This document shows positions 54,323-64,000 of a stretch of 64,000 nt of DNA, piece after piece. The DNA is from Micavibrio sp. Its GTDB lineage: Bacteria; Pseudomonadota; Alphaproteobacteria; Micavibrionales; Micavibrionaceae. Numbering within the stretch: position 1 is the first letter of the stretch; each line of letters begins with the position of its first letter. A program made the translations under genes and the position numbers. The DNA is taken from NCBI GenBank assembly GCA_026989265.1, contig JALSJP010000001.1, forward strand, positions 62,001-126,000, given 5' to 3'. The notes beneath the pieces are model-generated. The model saw only the letters and a program-made list of their open reading frames with translations, searched no databases and was not told the origin of the DNA.

Positions 54323-54409
54323 AAGGATAGTTCCTAACAGAGTGATAGACTTGTCAAAGGGTAGCTAATTTATAACCCTATGACAATTACACTTACAGAA
54401 ATATAAAGA

Positions 54410-57016
54410 TTAAGCCACAGACTTTTTATCTTCTTCCAATAAATCGACTTTAAAAGATAAATTATCTCCTTTTACATCGACAATAACTTTTGCTCCTGAG
54501 GCAAGCTCACCAGATAAAAGCATCTCAGCAAGCTTATTTTGTAAGTAAGTTTGAATCGTACGCTTTAGCGGTCGCGCTCCATAAACGGGGTCATAACCTT
54601 TATCAGCAATCCAACTACTCGCCTCATCGCTTATCTCAAGCTCGACATGTTGAGCGGCAAGAAGATCGTGCAGATAGCCAAGCTGAATATCAACAATGCC
54701 TTTGATTTTGGAGCAGCTAAGGCGGCTAAATAGCAGTGTCTCGTCAATACGGTTCAAAAGCTCGGGTCTAAAAGTTGAGCGCACGACATTCATTACATCC
54801 TCGCGCACTGCGTTCACATCTTCGCCGTCTTTTTGATTAACCAAAAACTCACTGCCCATATTTGAGGTCATGATAAGCAGCGTGTTGTTGAAATTAACGA
54901 CCCTGCCCTGCCCGTCTGTTAAACGCCCATCATCAAGCACTTGCAGCAATACATTAAACACATCAGGGTGAGCTTTTTCCACCTCATCAAATAATACCAC
55001 TTGGTAAGGTCTGCGGCGCACGCTTTCGGTTAATGCTCCGCCCTCTTCATAGCCAACATAACCAGGAGGCGCGCCAATCATGCGTGATACGGCGTGTTTT
55101 TCCATATATTCGGACATATCAAGGCGCACCATTGCGCTTTCATCATCAAAAAGAAATTCTGCCAAAGCTTTGGTAAGTTCGGTCTTGCCAACTCCCGTAG
55201 GCCCTAAAAATAAAAATGAGCCAATAGGTCGGTTAGGATCTTGCAGCCCTGCTCGAGAACGGCGTATAGCATTAGATACGGCGGTAACTGCATCATCCTG
55301 ACCGACAACTCTTTGAGCAAGCTTTTTTTCCATAGAAAGCAATTTATCGCGCTCACCTTCCATCATTTTATCAACGGGAATGCCCGTCCATCTGCTAACG
55401 ATATAGGCGATATCATTGGAGACCACCTCCTCATTAATCATGTTATCGGTATCATCAGATGCAGCATCTTTAAGTTTAGCCTCTAATTCGGGGATAGCAC
55501 CATATTTAAGCTCACTAGCCTTTGCCCAGTTACCCTCACGCTCGGCTTGCTCAAGTTCAATGCGCGCGCGATCAAGCTTTTCAGTTTGAGCCTGCCCAGC
55601 ATTAAGCTTTTCTTTTTCGGCTTTCCCCTGCCCCGTTAAATCCGCGGATTTAGATTCTAAATCTTTAAGCTCTTTTTCAAGGTCTTTTAAGCGTTCAATA
55701 GAGCCTTTATCCTTTTCTTTCTTAAGTGCCTCACGCTCAATTTTAAGCTGGACAATCCTGCGATCAAGCTCATCTATTTCCTCGGGCTTGCTATCTACTT
55801 GCATGCGAAGGCGCGATGAAGCCTCATCAACCAAATCAATGGCTTTGTCGGGCAGAAATCTATCTGTGATATAGCGGTTAGAAAGGGTTGCAGCGGATAC
55901 AATAGCAGCGTCGGTTATACGCACGCCATGGTGAAGCTCGTATTTTTCCTTAAGCCCGCGCAATATAGATATAGTATCTTCTACCGTTGGCTCAGACACA
56001 AATACTGGCTGAAAACGCCTTGCAAGCGCAGCATCTTTTTCAATATGCTTACGATATTCATCTAGAGTTGTTGCGCCAACCATATGCAGCTCGCCCCGCG
56101 CAAGTGCAGGTTTAAGCATGTTCGAGGCATCCATAGAGCCTTCGGACTTACCCGCGCCAACAAGAGTGTGCATCTCATCCAAAAACAAGACAATCTCACC
56201 CTCGGCGGCGGCAATTTCATCAACTACGGCTTTTAGGCGCTCTTCAAATTCTCCACGATATTTTGCCCCTGCTAATAATGCGCCAAGATCAAGCGACATA
56301 AGTTTCTTATCGCGCAAAGCTTCGGGGACATCGCCATTAACTATGCGCTGTGCAAGCCCTTCAATAATTGCAGTTTTACCAACACCTGGTTCACCAATTA
56401 GAACAGGATTATTTTTAGTGCGGCGTGATAATACTTGAATAGTGCGTCGTATTTCCTCATCCCGCCCAATGATAGGGTCAAGCTTGCCGTCCAAAGCATC
56501 CTTAGTAAGATCACGCGCATATTTATTAAGAGCGTCAAATTGATCCTCTGCATTCGCGCTATCGGCATTGCGCCCTTTTCGCATATCATTAATAGCGTTG
56601 TTAAGTTTAGCATCGGTGATATTTGCATCTTCTAAATAGCCAGAAACATCGGCTTTCTTCGCCATTACCATGGCTTGCAACACGCGTTCAGTAGTAACAA
56701 AGCTATCGCCTGCTTTTTTGCTTATGTCTTCTGCATTGGCGAAGATTCTTGTTATATCAATGGATAATCGGAGCTGCCCCGCTCCCGATCCTTCAACAAC
56801 AGGGAATTTAGATATAGCAGACTCAATGCTGCGTTTTAGCTTGGTAAAATCACCATCGCAAACGCGCAATAATTTAGAAACCAGACCGTCACTATCATCT
56901 AACATAACCTTAAGTATATGCTCAGGCTCTAACGATTGGTGACCATAGCGCGTTGCCAAGGTCTGAGCCTCTTGCAAAAATGTTTTAACTTTTTCGGTTA
57001 ATTTGTCGAAATTCAT
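54410..57016 (-). CDS. clpB: ATP-dependent disaggregase ClpB
   Basis: The 868-residue Hsp100 protein has an N-terminal Clp_N domain, a first AAA+ domain with [10 protein letters not shown], a coiled-coil middle domain (about residues 410-530, rich in Lys/Glu/Leu heptads) that defines ClpB, and a second AAA+ domain with [10 protein letters not shown]. It has no ClpP-binding loop. With DnaK it rescues aggregated proteins after heat stress. A strong AAGGAGGT lies 7 nt before the ATG. Family regulation by sigma32 is usual, but the promoter I see is sigma70-like. Confidence 0.97.
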   Translation of the reverse strand: MNFDKLTEKVKTFLQEAQTLATRYGHQSLEPEHILKVMLDDSDGLVSKLLRVCDGDFTKLKRSIESAISKFPVVEGSGAGQLRLSIDITRIFANAEDISKKAGDSFVTTERVLQAMVMAKKADVSGYLEDANITDAKLNNAINDMRKGRNADSANAEDQFDALNKYARDLTKDALDGKLDPIIGRDEEIRRTIQVLSRRTKNNPVLIGEPGVGKTAIIEGLAQRIVNGDVPEALRDKKLMSLDLGALLAGAKYRGEFEERLKAVVDEIAAAEGEIVLFLDEMHTLVGAGKSEGSMDASNMLKPALARGELHMVGATTLDEYRKHIEKDAALARRFQPVFVSEPTVEDTISILRGLKEKYELHHGVRITDAAIVSAATLSNRYITDRFLPDKAIDLVDEASSRLRMQVDSKPEEIDELDRRIVQLKIEREALKKEKDKGSIERLKDLEKELKDLESKSADLTGQGKAEKEKLNAGQAQTEKLDRARIELEQAEREGNWAKASELKYGAIPELEAKLKDAASDDTDNMINEEVVSNDIAYIVSRWTGIPVDKMMEGERDKLLSMEKKLAQRVVGQDDAVTAVSNAIRRSRAGLQDPNRPIGSFLFLGPTGVGKTELTKALAEFLFDDESAMVRLDMSEYMEKHAVSRMIGAPPGYVGYEEGGALTESVRRRPYQVVLFDEVEKAHPDVFNVLLQVLDDGRLTDGQGRVVNFNNTLLIMTSNMGSEFLVNQKDGEDVNAVREDVMNVVRSTFRPELLNRIDETLLFSRLSCSKIKGIVDIQLGYLHDLLAAQHVELEISDEASSWIADKGYDPVYGARPLKRTIQTYLQNKLAEMLLSGELASGAKVIVDVKGDNLSFKVDLLEEDKKSVA

Positions 57017-57048
57017 GGCTATGACCTCCTTTTATTATCCTAATTACA

Positions 57049-57077
57049 ACTCTATTCCTGTAGATGATTTAAATCAA
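57049..57077 (-). promoter_or_regulatory. Candidate promoter for clpB
   Basis: On the minus strand TTGATT (57077-57072), a 17 bp spacer and TAGAGT (57054-57049) lie about 33 nt before the clpB ATG. It begins directly where the DUF4167 terminator ends. I see no convincing heat-shock sigma hexamers. Confidence 0.35.
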
Positions 57078-57106
57078 TAAAAAAGGCGATAAAACTTACC
57101 GCCTTT
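57078..57106 (-). terminator. Intrinsic terminator after DUF4167 gene
   Basis: On the minus strand AAAGGCG and CGCCTTT are complementary arms around an 11-nt loop, followed by a T run. It lies 29 bp after the DUF4167 stop and separates that gene from clpB. Confidence 0.8.
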
Positions 57107-57134
57107 AAATATGATTATTTCAATAAAAAAGAAG

Positions 57135-57575
57135 CTAATCTACAGCTTCTGCATTTTGCTTTACATGCGGAGATTCAGACTTGTTAGACGTTTCCGCGCC
57201 AATTATGCTTGCTGGCAGACCAAGGTCATCCGCCACAGTATTAACTTTATTCCCTTCATCCTCAGCAACAGATTTAGGGTTTTCAAGTCCCTTAACCTTA
57301 TTAGAAGCATCACCGCTTAGCTCATTAATGATGCGGATATAATGCTCTGCATGCTGTAAGTAATTCTCCGCAATCATGCGATCACCCATCGCCGTAGCAT
57401 CTTTAGCCAAAGCCAAATATTTTTCCGCTACCTGATGAGCAGTGCCACGGATACGTACATCTGGGCCATTGCTATCATAAACCTGAGTACGTGAGCTCTG
57501 GTTACTATTACGACGTCCACCGTTATTGTTGCGGTTTCTGCTGTTTCTTCTATTATTCGGTGTTCCGTGTCTCAT
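57135..57575 (-). CDS. DUF4167 domain protein
   Basis: The 146-residue product has a basic, Arg/Asn-rich N-terminus (PNNRRNSRNRNNNGGRRN) suggesting nucleic-acid binding, then the DUF4167 helical domain (VRIRGTAHQVAEKYLALAKDA, MIAENYLQHAEHYIRIINE), and a disordered tail. The family is typical of alphaproteobacteria, where it sits near prmC and clpB, as here. Function is unknown; RNA binding is an inference from the basic tail. Confidence 0.88.
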   Translation of the reverse strand: MRHGTPNNRRNSRNRNNNGGRRNSNQSSRTQVYDSNGPDVRIRGTAHQVAEKYLALAKDATAMGDRMIAENYLQHAEHYIRIINELSGDASNKVKGLENPKSVAEDEGNKVNTVADDLGLPASIIGAETSNKSESPHVKQNAEAVD

Positions 57576-57795
57576 ATTTAAGATCCATTAGCATTTAAAA
57601 TTACACAATCAACACATACAGCCTACATGATTCCTATAGACATAAATAGCCTGTTACGCCAAAGCATTCATAGTTAAACACAACATATTGTTAATGACTT
57701 TTGCCCTAACCGCATATTGTGGTTGCGTTTGTGTTGAACAACTTCAAACTACAAGCAAGCGGCATTTCCAATCAAGGCGTATCGTTAAAATAAAT
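57576..57795. other. Intergenic region between prmC and DUF4167
   Basis: 220 bp without a gene. It contains a small hairpin AACCGCA/TGTGGTT near 57708-57725 and AT-rich stretches that could hold the DUF4167 promoter, but no hexamer pair I would defend. No terminator with a T run is visible after prmC. Confidence 0.4.
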
Positions 57796-58623
57796 TTATT
57801 TATCCCCACTAGAGATATCCACAACCCGCGGATTCCCTGATAGATCAATATGGACGCTGCGTTGCATAAATCGCGATTCCTCCGCGAGTCGCATAACATC
57901 TTTTTCCTGATCATAACCAATTTCAAATAGAGCTTTTCCACCCTCATTTAAAAAGTTTTTTAGTTTGGGGAAAATAATTTTATATGGAGTTAATCCATCC
58001 TTGCCACCATCTAATGATAGAATCGGATCATGATTCCTAACCTCTTTTGACAAAGTTGGCACTATTTGATTCTTAATATAAGGCGGATTCGATACTATCA
58101 GGTCAAATTTCCCTGAAATAGAATCAAGCCATGAGCTGCAAATAAAGCTTATGCGAGAATCAATATTATGATTCTTTGCATTTATCGATGCATATTTCAC
58201 CGCGCCAAAGGATAAATCAACGCCATAGCCAGTGGCGTTAGGAAATTCTGATAATAGGGAAATAAGTATGCATCCCGAGCCAGTTCCTAAATCTAAAATC
58301 TTAATTGCCCTATATTTAGGGAAATGCTTTAACGCTAGCTCAATGATAAGCTCCGTATCGGGGCGCGGGTCGAGAGTATTCTCATCTATAATAAATTCCA
58401 GCCCCCAAAACTCGCGCTTTCCATAGATGCGAGATAGTGGCTTGCCAGCAACTCGCTGCTCTACATCACTCATAATATTACGGCGTTGCTTATCAGTGAT
58501 AATAGAATCAGGTTTAGAGATAATATCCGACCAGCTATAATCCGTACGCTCTTCTATAATAATGCGAGCATCAATATCGGATTCTAAAATTTTGGTGATT
58601 TTTTGGTATAATTCTTTAAGCAT
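57796..58623 (-). CDS. prmC: Release-factor glutamine methyltransferase PrmC
   Basis: The 275-residue product has an N-terminal helical release-factor-binding domain, a SAM motif DLGTGSG at 111-117 and the catalytic NPPY at 179-182, typical of N5-glutamine methyltransferases. It methylates the Gln of the GGQ motif in release factors. It overlaps prfA, its substrate's gene, by 8 bp. Confidence 0.94.
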   Translation of the reverse strand: MLKELYQKITKILESDIDARIIIEERTDYSWSDIISKPDSIITDKQRRNIMSDVEQRVAGKPLSRIYGKREFWGLEFIIDENTLDPRPDTELIIELALKHFPKYRAIKILDLGTGSGCILISLLSEFPNATGYGVDLSFGAVKYASINAKNHNIDSRISFICSSWLDSISGKFDLIVSNPPYIKNQIVPTLSKEVRNHDPILSLDGGKDGLTPYKIIFPKLKNFLNEGGKALFEIGYDQEKDVMRLAEESRFMQRSVHIDLSGNPRVVDISSGDK

Positions 58624-59683
58624 CTAACCTTGCCAATGCTTCGGCTTGATCTTCGGATATTAGCGCGTCTATAACTTCATCAAGGGCTTCTCCGCGCATC
58701 ACATCATCAAGCTTATAAAGTGTTAGATTAATGCGGTGATCGGTCAGGCGACCTTGTGGAAAATTATAGGTGCGGATTCTCTCTGATCTATCACCCGAGC
58801 CAACTTGAGATTTACGGTCTTCCGCGCGTTCATCGGCAAGCCTTTGCCTTTGCAAATCATAAAGGCGAGTGCGTAAAACCTTCATGGCTTTTTCTCTATT
58901 TTTATGTTGAGAGCGCGCCTCTTGCATTTCCACTGTAACGCCCGTTGGTAAATGGACTATGCGAACCGCGCTGTCTGTCGTATTAACATGCTGCCCGCCT
59001 GCACCTTGCGAGCGGTAAGTATCAATGCGCAAATCACGCGCCAAATCAATTTGCACATCCACTTCTTCGGCTTCGGGAAGCACTGCCACAGTTGCAGCCG
59101 AAGTATGCACGCGCCCTTGCGTTTCCGTTTTGGGAACTCTTTGCACCCTATGAACACCTGATTCGAACTTCATTTTGGAAAAAACATTTTTTCCTGTAAT
59201 TTCCGCAACAATATCTTTATAGCCGCCAACATCATTGGCGGAGGCTTCCACTACATCGAATTTCCAGCCCATTTTAGAGGCATAACCCCGATACATACCG
59301 AGTAAATCAGCGCAAAATAAACCCGCTTCATCACCGCCTGTACCCGCGCGTATTTCCAATATAGCATTTTTTGTATCGGCTTCATCTTTTGGAATAAGAA
59401 CAAGCCTTATTTGTTTTTCAAGCTCAGGAATGCGGGCGTTAAGCTCGCGGATTTCTTCTTCTGCTATTGCCTTCATTTCAGGATCAGATAACATTTCATC
59501 AAGGTCATCTTTTTCCTGCAACGCATTTTCCAGCTCTTCCCATGCCTCGACCACGGGGGTAATATCTGCATACTCCATGGACAGCTTTGTAAATGCATCA
59601 CCGTTAAGCCCACCAGCAGACATAAGAGCAGAAAGCTCTTCATGGCGATCTTTAATAGATAATAATTTTTCTTTCATAGACAT
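58616..59683 (-). CDS. prfA: Peptide chain release factor 1
   Basis: The 355-residue product has the peptidyl-hydrolysis motif GGQ at 229-231 (GAGGQHVN) and the PxT recognition tripeptide PKT at 184-186 in RVPKTETQG, which reads UAA and UAG. Length matches RF1. In-frame Met1 and Met3 are both possible starts. It lies 3 bp after the RodZ-like gene and overlaps prmC. Confidence 0.96.
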   Translation of the reverse strand: MSMKEKLLSIKDRHEELSALMSAGGLNGDAFTKLSMEYADITPVVEAWEELENALQEKDDLDEMLSDPEMKAIAEEEIRELNARIPELEKQIRLVLIPKDEADTKNAILEIRAGTGGDEAGLFCADLLGMYRGYASKMGWKFDVVEASANDVGGYKDIVAEITGKNVFSKMKFESGVHRVQRVPKTETQGRVHTSAATVAVLPEAEEVDVQIDLARDLRIDTYRSQGAGGQHVNTTDSAVRIVHLPTGVTVEMQEARSQHKNREKAMKVLRTRLYDLQRQRLADERAEDRKSQVGSGDRSERIRTYNFPQGRLTDHRINLTLYKLDDVMRGEALDEVIDALISEDQAEALARLDA

Positions 59684-59686
59684 GTT

Positions 59687-60550
59687 TTATATTTTCTCTT
59701 CAATATCTTTAAACTCTAAAGTTTTAAGATATGCAGTGTTAAGGGGGATATCACGGCGGACATCGCCATCTTTTCCTAATGGTTTTAACGCTTTGCCATC
59801 TATAATAATTTCAACATTAGCAGCATTTCCAAGTGACATGCTAAGACCTGGGCTGTTAGGAACAAAATACTGCTCTCCTGCTTCAAGAATATTAGATACT
59901 ATAATTTTACCATCGGAATTTTTAATCTCAACCCAACTGCTTTTGATTATATTGAGGATAATACCTGCTTTTTGCTCATCGCCGCTACTCATGTTTTCTA
60001 CAGCAATATCATTATCTGGCAATGTTGAGTCAATTAAAAAAGGTGGATCGATTAATATTTCCTCATAAACGTGAGTTTTAATATGCTCAGGGACGCTCTC
60101 AACGTAAAAACCATCGCTATTTTTTGATTTATTAGAATTACTTACGGCTATAAAGAGCAACATCACTAAAAAAACAGATAAAGCTACAATCCAAGCCGCG
60201 GGTTTTTTAGTTTCCGAGGCTAGAACAGAAAAAGCCTCTTCCTTTTTTTTACTATCACTATCACTATCATTATCATCACTCATATATTGATCCTTGAAAA
60301 GCTGCACAGCGCGCGCGCCATCAATACCAAGATACTCGGCGTAGCTACGCACAAAACCAATGGCATATACTTTGCCTGGCAGGTTACTAATATCGCCTTG
60401 TTCTATAGCTATAATTTGACAAGACCTTATTCTAAGAGCGTCCTCAACATCATCCAATGTCTTGCTATAGTGAATACGGGTAATACGAAGAGCTTCACCA
60501 ATATTCTCATTTGCCAGAGCTTCTATGTCATCAACGGGCAATCCACTCAT
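59687..60550 (-). CDS. RodZ-like HTH membrane protein
   Basis: The 287-residue product has an N-terminal HTH_25 domain (about residues 15-80, GEALRITRIHYSKTLDDVEDALRI, LPGKVYAIGFVRSYAEYLGID), a Ser/Asp linker, one membrane helix at 119-137 and a periplasmic DUF4115-like domain with SSWVEIKNSDGKIIV at the C-terminus. This is the RodZ layout, a bridge between MreB and the elongation machinery. The position between lysC and prfA is that of an alphaproteobacterial RodZ-like gene. It overlaps lysC by 4 bp. The linker codons form ACTATC tandem repeats. Confidence 0.8.
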   Translation of the reverse strand: MSGLPVDDIEALANENIGEALRITRIHYSKTLDDVEDALRIRSCQIIAIEQGDISNLPGKVYAIGFVRSYAEYLGIDGARAVQLFKDQYMSDDNDSDSDSKKKEEAFSVLASETKKPAAWIVALSVFLVMLLFIAVSNSNKSKNSDGFYVESVPEHIKTHVYEEILIDPPFLIDSTLPDNDIAVENMSSGDEQKAGIILNIIKSSWVEIKNSDGKIIVSNILEAGEQYFVPNSPGLSMSLGNAANVEIIIDGKALKPLGKDGDVRRDIPLNTAYLKTLEFKDIEEKI

Positions 60551-61773
60551 GCATCAAGCCCATAAGCCACATGAAGTGAACGAACGGCAAGTTCCGTATA
60601 GTCTTCTTCTATTAGAACAGAAATTTTTATTTCTGATGTAGATATAACCTGAATATTTATGCTTTTATCAGCCAAAACTCTAAACATTGTATTTGCAACT
60701 CCAGCATGGCTTTTCATGCCTATGCCAACAACTGAAATTTTTGACACATTATCATTAACAACAATATCTTGATAAGCTAGGTCAACATTCTCTTTAAGAG
60801 TCTTGGTCGCTAAATCCGCTTCATTTCTAGGAACAGTAAAAGTCATATCCGTAAGACCATCCAAAGATATATTTTGAACAATCATATCAACATTTACAGC
60901 CGCTTTTGCCAAAGGTTCAAATATCCGCGCTGCAATTCCGGGGACATCTTCAACGCCGACAACGGTTATTTTTGTTTCATCACGGCTATGCGCTATGCCG
61001 CTAACTAATTCTTGTTCCATAATATTCACCTCATTTGTTACCAATGTGCCTTTGCGCGCGCTACCTACTTCATCATCAAAGCTAGATAAAACCTGAACAG
61101 GAACGCCGTTTTTTGCCGCCATTTCAACTGATCTGGTTTGCAATACTTTGCTACCCAGTGATGCAAGCTCCAGCATTTCCTCATAAGAAATTTTATGAAT
61201 TTTCTTAGCTGCAGGCACAATGCGCGGATCAGCCGTATATACGCCCGAAACATCGGTATATATATCGCAGCGATCAGCCTTAAGAGCCGCAGCTATAGCC
61301 ACAGCCGAAGTATCAGAACCACCGCGCCCAAGTGTTGCAACCCTGCCTTGCACTGTTATGCCTTGAAATCCGGGGATAACGGCGACCTCTCCATCATTAA
61401 GGCGATTATGAAGCTCATCCGTATCAATATTTTCAATCCGCGCCTTGCCATGAGTGCCATCCGTAACAATCGGTATTTGCCAGCCAAGCCATGAGCGAGC
61501 AACAATGCCGCATTTTTGCAATGCCATAGCCATCAAGCCAGCAGTTATCTGCTCACCGCTTGAAACCACTATATCATATTCACGTACATCATATATTGGG
61601 CTTATATCGCTGCAATACTCAACCAGCTTATTGGTCACGCCCGACATAGCCGAAACAACGACAACGACTTTATGACCAGACTCAACCTCACGCGCAATTT
61701 TAGAAGCCGCATTTTTAATGCGCTCTATATCCGAGACAGAAGTACCGCCAAATTTTGCAACTATTAAAGACAT
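60547..61773 (-). CDS. lysC: Aspartate kinase
   Basis: The 408-residue product has the kinase start VAKFGGTSVSD, GRGGSDTSAVA and DVSGVYTADPR, then two C-terminal ACT domains (ITVVGVEDVPGIAARIF; ISVVGIGMKSHAGVANTMFRVL), the usual lysine/threonine feedback site. It phosphorylates aspartate, feeding lysine/DAP, threonine and methionine synthesis. DAP is also the residue handled by the Mpl-like ligase. It is divergent from ubiG, 79 bp away. Confidence 0.96.
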   Translation of the reverse strand: MSLIVAKFGGTSVSDIERIKNAASKIAREVESGHKVVVVVSAMSGVTNKLVEYCSDISPIYDVREYDIVVSSGEQITAGLMAMALQKCGIVARSWLGWQIPIVTDGTHGKARIENIDTDELHNRLNDGEVAVIPGFQGITVQGRVATLGRGGSDTSAVAIAAALKADRCDIYTDVSGVYTADPRIVPAAKKIHKISYEEMLELASLGSKVLQTRSVEMAAKNGVPVQVLSSFDDEVGSARKGTLVTNEVNIMEQELVSGIAHSRDETKITVVGVEDVPGIAARIFEPLAKAAVNVDMIVQNISLDGLTDMTFTVPRNEADLATKTLKENVDLAYQDIVVNDNVSKISVVGIGMKSHAGVANTMFRVLADKSINIQVISTSEIKISVLIEEDYTELAVRSLHVAYGLDA

Positions 61774-61852
61774 TTTTAAAATCTTACACTCTTGTATTTA
61801 TAACAACCATTATCCATACTTATATTCGGACAAAAAATCAAAGGTATTTATC

Positions 61853-62554
61853 ATGCAAAGCACTATTGATCAAAATGAAATCAACCATTTTGCAAAAGAT
61901 TCTGATAAATGGTGGGATGAAGAAGGTCCTTTCAAGCCACTCCACCGCCTTAACCCTGTGCGCATGGAATATATAAAGGATCAAATTCACGCACATTATG
62001 GCGAGGACATAAAAGACCTTAATATTATAGATATTGGTTGTGGTGGCGGCTTGGTCTGTGAAGAGCTAGCTCATATGGGCGTAAATATTACAGGAATTGA
62101 CGCTGACTCAAATGCTATAAACACGGCAATTGACCATGCTAATATTTCAGATTTAGACATAGCATATATTTGCGGTGATGCTCAAAATTTAGATCAGCAA
62201 TATGACGTGGTAATCGCCCTTGAAATTATAGAGCATGTAGCTGATATCGCTGCGTTTATGCAGTTATGCAAGGACAGACTGAAACCTGATGGATTGCTTA
62301 TAATGTCTACCATCAACCGAACGGCTAAATCTTTTGCCCTTGGGATTATCGCGGCGGAATATATATTAAGATGGGTGCCGCGTGGCACTCATAAATGGGA
62401 TAAATTCGTTAAGCCTTCGGAAATTGCAAACCACGCCCGCAAACATGGATTATCACCTCATAATGCAACTGGGCTAATATTCAACCCAATAAGCAATGAG
62501 TTCGAGCTATCCGAAACTGATTTAGCAGTAAACTATCTTATAGCTTTGCGCTAA
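61853..62554 (+). CDS. ubiG: Ubiquinone biosynthesis O-methyltransferase UbiG
   Basis: The product is 233 residues from the ATG at 61853, which has AAGG 8 nt upstream; the open frame extends to 61718 into the lysC start. It begins IDQNEINHFAKDSDKWWDEEGPF, then SAM motif IDIGCGGGLVCEELA and IALEIIEHVAD, and ends with PRGTHKWDKFVKP, all UbiG/COQ3. It performs two O-methylations in ubiquinone synthesis. It overlaps the convergent rseP end by 17 bp. Confidence 0.95.
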   Translation: MQSTIDQNEINHFAKDSDKWWDEEGPFKPLHRLNPVRMEYIKDQIHAHYGEDIKDLNIIDIGCGGGLVCEELAHMGVNITGIDADSNAINTAIDHANISDLDIAYICGDAQNLDQQYDVVIALEIIEHVADIAAFMQLCKDRLKPDGLLIMSTINRTAKSFALGIIAAEYILRWVPRGTHKWDKFVKPSEIANHARKHGLSPHNATGLIFNPISNEFELSETDLAVNYLIALR

Positions 62555-63929
62555 CTATTTGATAAATATCATTAAGATTTGCAAAAGCCATAATCCCTAT
62601 CAAGAATATAAAGCCAGCCTTAAAAGCGTAGTCCTGCGCTACTTCGGGGATAGGTCTGCCTAATATTGCCTCAAAGAAATAAAACAGCAAATGCCCGCCA
62701 TCAAGCAATGGAATAGGCAACAAGTTAATAAACCCTAGATTAATGGAAAGCAGCGCCATAAGCAGAATAAGCGGCACAACGCCTTGCTGCGCCATGTCGC
62801 CTGCAATCGCGCCGATGCGTATTAATCCACCAAGCTCTGTTGCGCTTCTTGTTCCAACTATCATCTGCCATAAAGCTTCTAGCGAGCTGCGCGTCATAAC
62901 ATATGCTTCGTTAGTTGCGGCTTGCACAGCAGTAATAGCATTATGAGCGGCATATGATTTAGCAGGAATATTGGCTAAATATAACGCCTCTTCACTAATG
63001 TTATCAGCACTACCAAGCTCAGGATTTTTATCCGCCATAGGGTTAATAATCAAGACCCTTGCATCATCACTCAGACCTAGTGATATTTTAAATGTAGTGC
63101 CTATGCGGTTTTTAATTTCAGCCAAAGCAAGTAAGGGGTCGCTATATTCTATGCCATCAATTTTTTTAATCTCGCTAATTAATATACCTTGCTCTGCGCT
63201 AATCAAACCAAGCAAGCCTATGGAGCTTTTAAAACCAAAGCGATCTTCAATATTTTTACGCTCGGGCTTTGCATATATATCAATAAGTTCGCCATCACGT
63301 TTAACAACAAAATGCCTTTCTTCATCAAGTGCAACCATCATTTCGCGCCTTACATCACCGAAAGAATTTATTGCCTTACCATCAATGGAAACAACATAAT
63401 CATGCACTTGAAAGCCGTATTTTTCTGCGCTACTGCCGCCGATAATCGCCGCGCCCGCAGGAGGTGATACAGGCTTGCCATGGAAAACGTAAAGCCCAGC
63501 AAGTAAAAATATAGCGAATATATAATTAATAGCAGGCCCAGCAAGAACTACGGCGGCACGTTGCCATAGTGGTTTAGTGAAAAAGGCAACTTTCTTTTCT
63601 GCCTCGGTCATCTCGCGAGATTTTCCATCATCGCACTCAACATTATCACTATGCCCCGAGCTTGCAGGATCAGTATCGCCAAAAAGCTGAACATAGCCGC
63701 CAAGCGGTATCATGGAAAGCTTCCAGTGAGTGCCACCCTTATCAGTAAACCCCCATATTTCCTTGCCAAACCCGATAGAGAAAGTCTCAACGCGAACCCC
63801 GCACATGCGCGCAACTATGTAATGCCCCCATTCATGCACAAACACAAGGATACTAAGCACAAGCACAAAAGCCCCGCCATAAATCCATATATTTTGTCCA
63901 AGCATTTGAATAAGGTCGGTTATATTCAT
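62538..63929 (-). CDS. rseP: Site-2 intramembrane metalloprotease RseP
   Basis: The 463-residue product has the zinc motif HEWGH at 32-36 in the first membrane helix, periplasmic PDZ-type domains (about residues 150-290), and a late helix with LPIPLLDGGHLL carrying the third metal ligand. It completes regulated intramembrane proteolysis of anti-sigma factors and clears signal peptides. In most alphaproteobacteria it lies directly before bamA; here it is about 38 kb away, next to a fragment that may be dxr. Confidence 0.95.
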   Translation of the reverse strand: MNITDLIQMLGQNIWIYGGAFVLVLSILVFVHEWGHYIVARMCGVRVETFSIGFGKEIWGFTDKGGTHWKLSMIPLGGYVQLFGDTDPASSGHSDNVECDDGKSREMTEAEKKVAFFTKPLWQRAAVVLAGPAINYIFAIFLLAGLYVFHGKPVSPPAGAAIIGGSSAEKYGFQVHDYVVSIDGKAINSFGDVRREMMVALDEERHFVVKRDGELIDIYAKPERKNIEDRFGFKSSIGLLGLISAEQGILISEIKKIDGIEYSDPLLALAEIKNRIGTTFKISLGLSDDARVLIINPMADKNPELGSADNISEEALYLANIPAKSYAAHNAITAVQAATNEAYVMTRSSLEALWQMIVGTRSATELGGLIRIGAIAGDMAQQGVVPLILLMALLSINLGFINLLPIPLLDGGHLLFYFFEAILGRPIPEVAQDYAFKAGFIFLIGIMAFANLNDIYQIVSAKL

Positions 63930-63932
63930 AGT

Positions 63933-64000
63933 TTATATTACTTTCTGATAATTTCTAATAATAGCCAAGCGCACAGTGTTATCTAATTCTTCAGTTTCTT
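63933..64000 (-). CDS. C-terminal fragment, possibly DXP reductoisomerase
   Basis: On the minus strand a frame runs in from the window edge and ends with TAA at 63933-63935, four bases before the rseP ATG. The last residues read ETEELDNTVRLAIIRNYQKVI, a helix that could be the end of Dxr, the usual neighbour of rseP in alphaproteobacteria. The fragment is too short to name from sequence alone; the suggestion rests on gene order. Confidence 0.4.
   Translation of the reverse strand, partial: ETEELDNTVRLAIIRNYQKVI

Noticed and set aside
54323-54409. TTGACA near 54349-54354 as a lipoprotein-gene promoter
   Set aside because: No acceptable -10 is found at 16-18 bp spacing.
61718-61852. N-terminal extension of ubiG
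   Set aside because: It overlaps the divergent lysC start and has no similarity to UbiG; the ATG at 61853 has a ribosome site.

Overview
The window is a chromosomal segment of an alphaproteobacterium, AT-rich by eye, dense in housekeeping genes and free of prophage, insertion sequences or CRISPR. Lineage evidence: a complex I NDUFS4-like subunit, DUF3126 and DUF4167 proteins, a SigF/NrsF-type sigma/anti-sigma pair, an olsBA ornithine-lipid operon, two glutamyl-tRNA synthetases, and the alphaproteobacterial orders comEC/gltX/gltA/lpxB-I-A/fabZ/lpxD/ompH/bamA and lysC/prfA/prmC/DUF4167/clpB. Metabolic and envelope breadth suggest a free-living or facultative organism, not a reduced endosymbiont. 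I cannot name the order with confidence.

Layout. 1-1190 is a truncated NhaD-type Na+/H+ antiporter, divergent from rplU-rpmA, which ends in a clear terminator. A palindromic element then precedes obgE-proB. 4360-11643 is one long minus-strand run: mltB, rlpA, dacA, tmk, holB, metG, tatD and a tiny membrane ORF, joining wall remodelling with replication and translation. tRNA-Ser and comEC follow, then gltX and gltA on the plus strand. 17000-24331 (minus) is the outer-membrane biogenesis cluster lpxB-lpxI-lpxA-fabZ-lpxD-skp-bamA. 24446-34204 holds three tRNAs, the NDUFS4-like gene, SigF/NrsF, DUF192, CBS, a hydrolase, an MsbA-like ABC exporter, a patatin, a HAD hydrolase and AgcS.

34316-40714 is the least understood part: an orphan two-gene unit with its own promoter (34380-36096), olsBA with an apparently leaderless start, DUF3126, and a run of secreted proteins ending in two tandem cysteine-rich paralogues that share a KPDSVLxYTCFDQ motif. 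40732-43860 returns to lipid A synthesis (waaA-lpxK-lpxL-like), then class II DAHP synthase, nadE, a second copy of the palindromic element and a second gltX. 48444-50572 encodes an Aer-like chemoreceptor split into a PAS protein and a membrane MCP. 50718-64000 carries tRNA-CAU, a leucyl aminopeptidase, an Mpl/MurC-like ligase behind a lipoprotein gene, clpB, DUF4167, prmC-prfA-RodZ-like-lysC, ubiG, rseP and a fragment that is probably dxr.

The theme is envelope construction: lipid A (lpxA, B, D, I, K, acyltransferase, waaA), lipid export, ornithine lipids, BamA/Skp/RseP and peptidoglycan enzymes. The most notable observations are the two palindromic elements with conserved core and covarying outer arms, each ending 17-18 nt before a start codon; the secreted paralogue pair; the orphan pair; and the split Aer.
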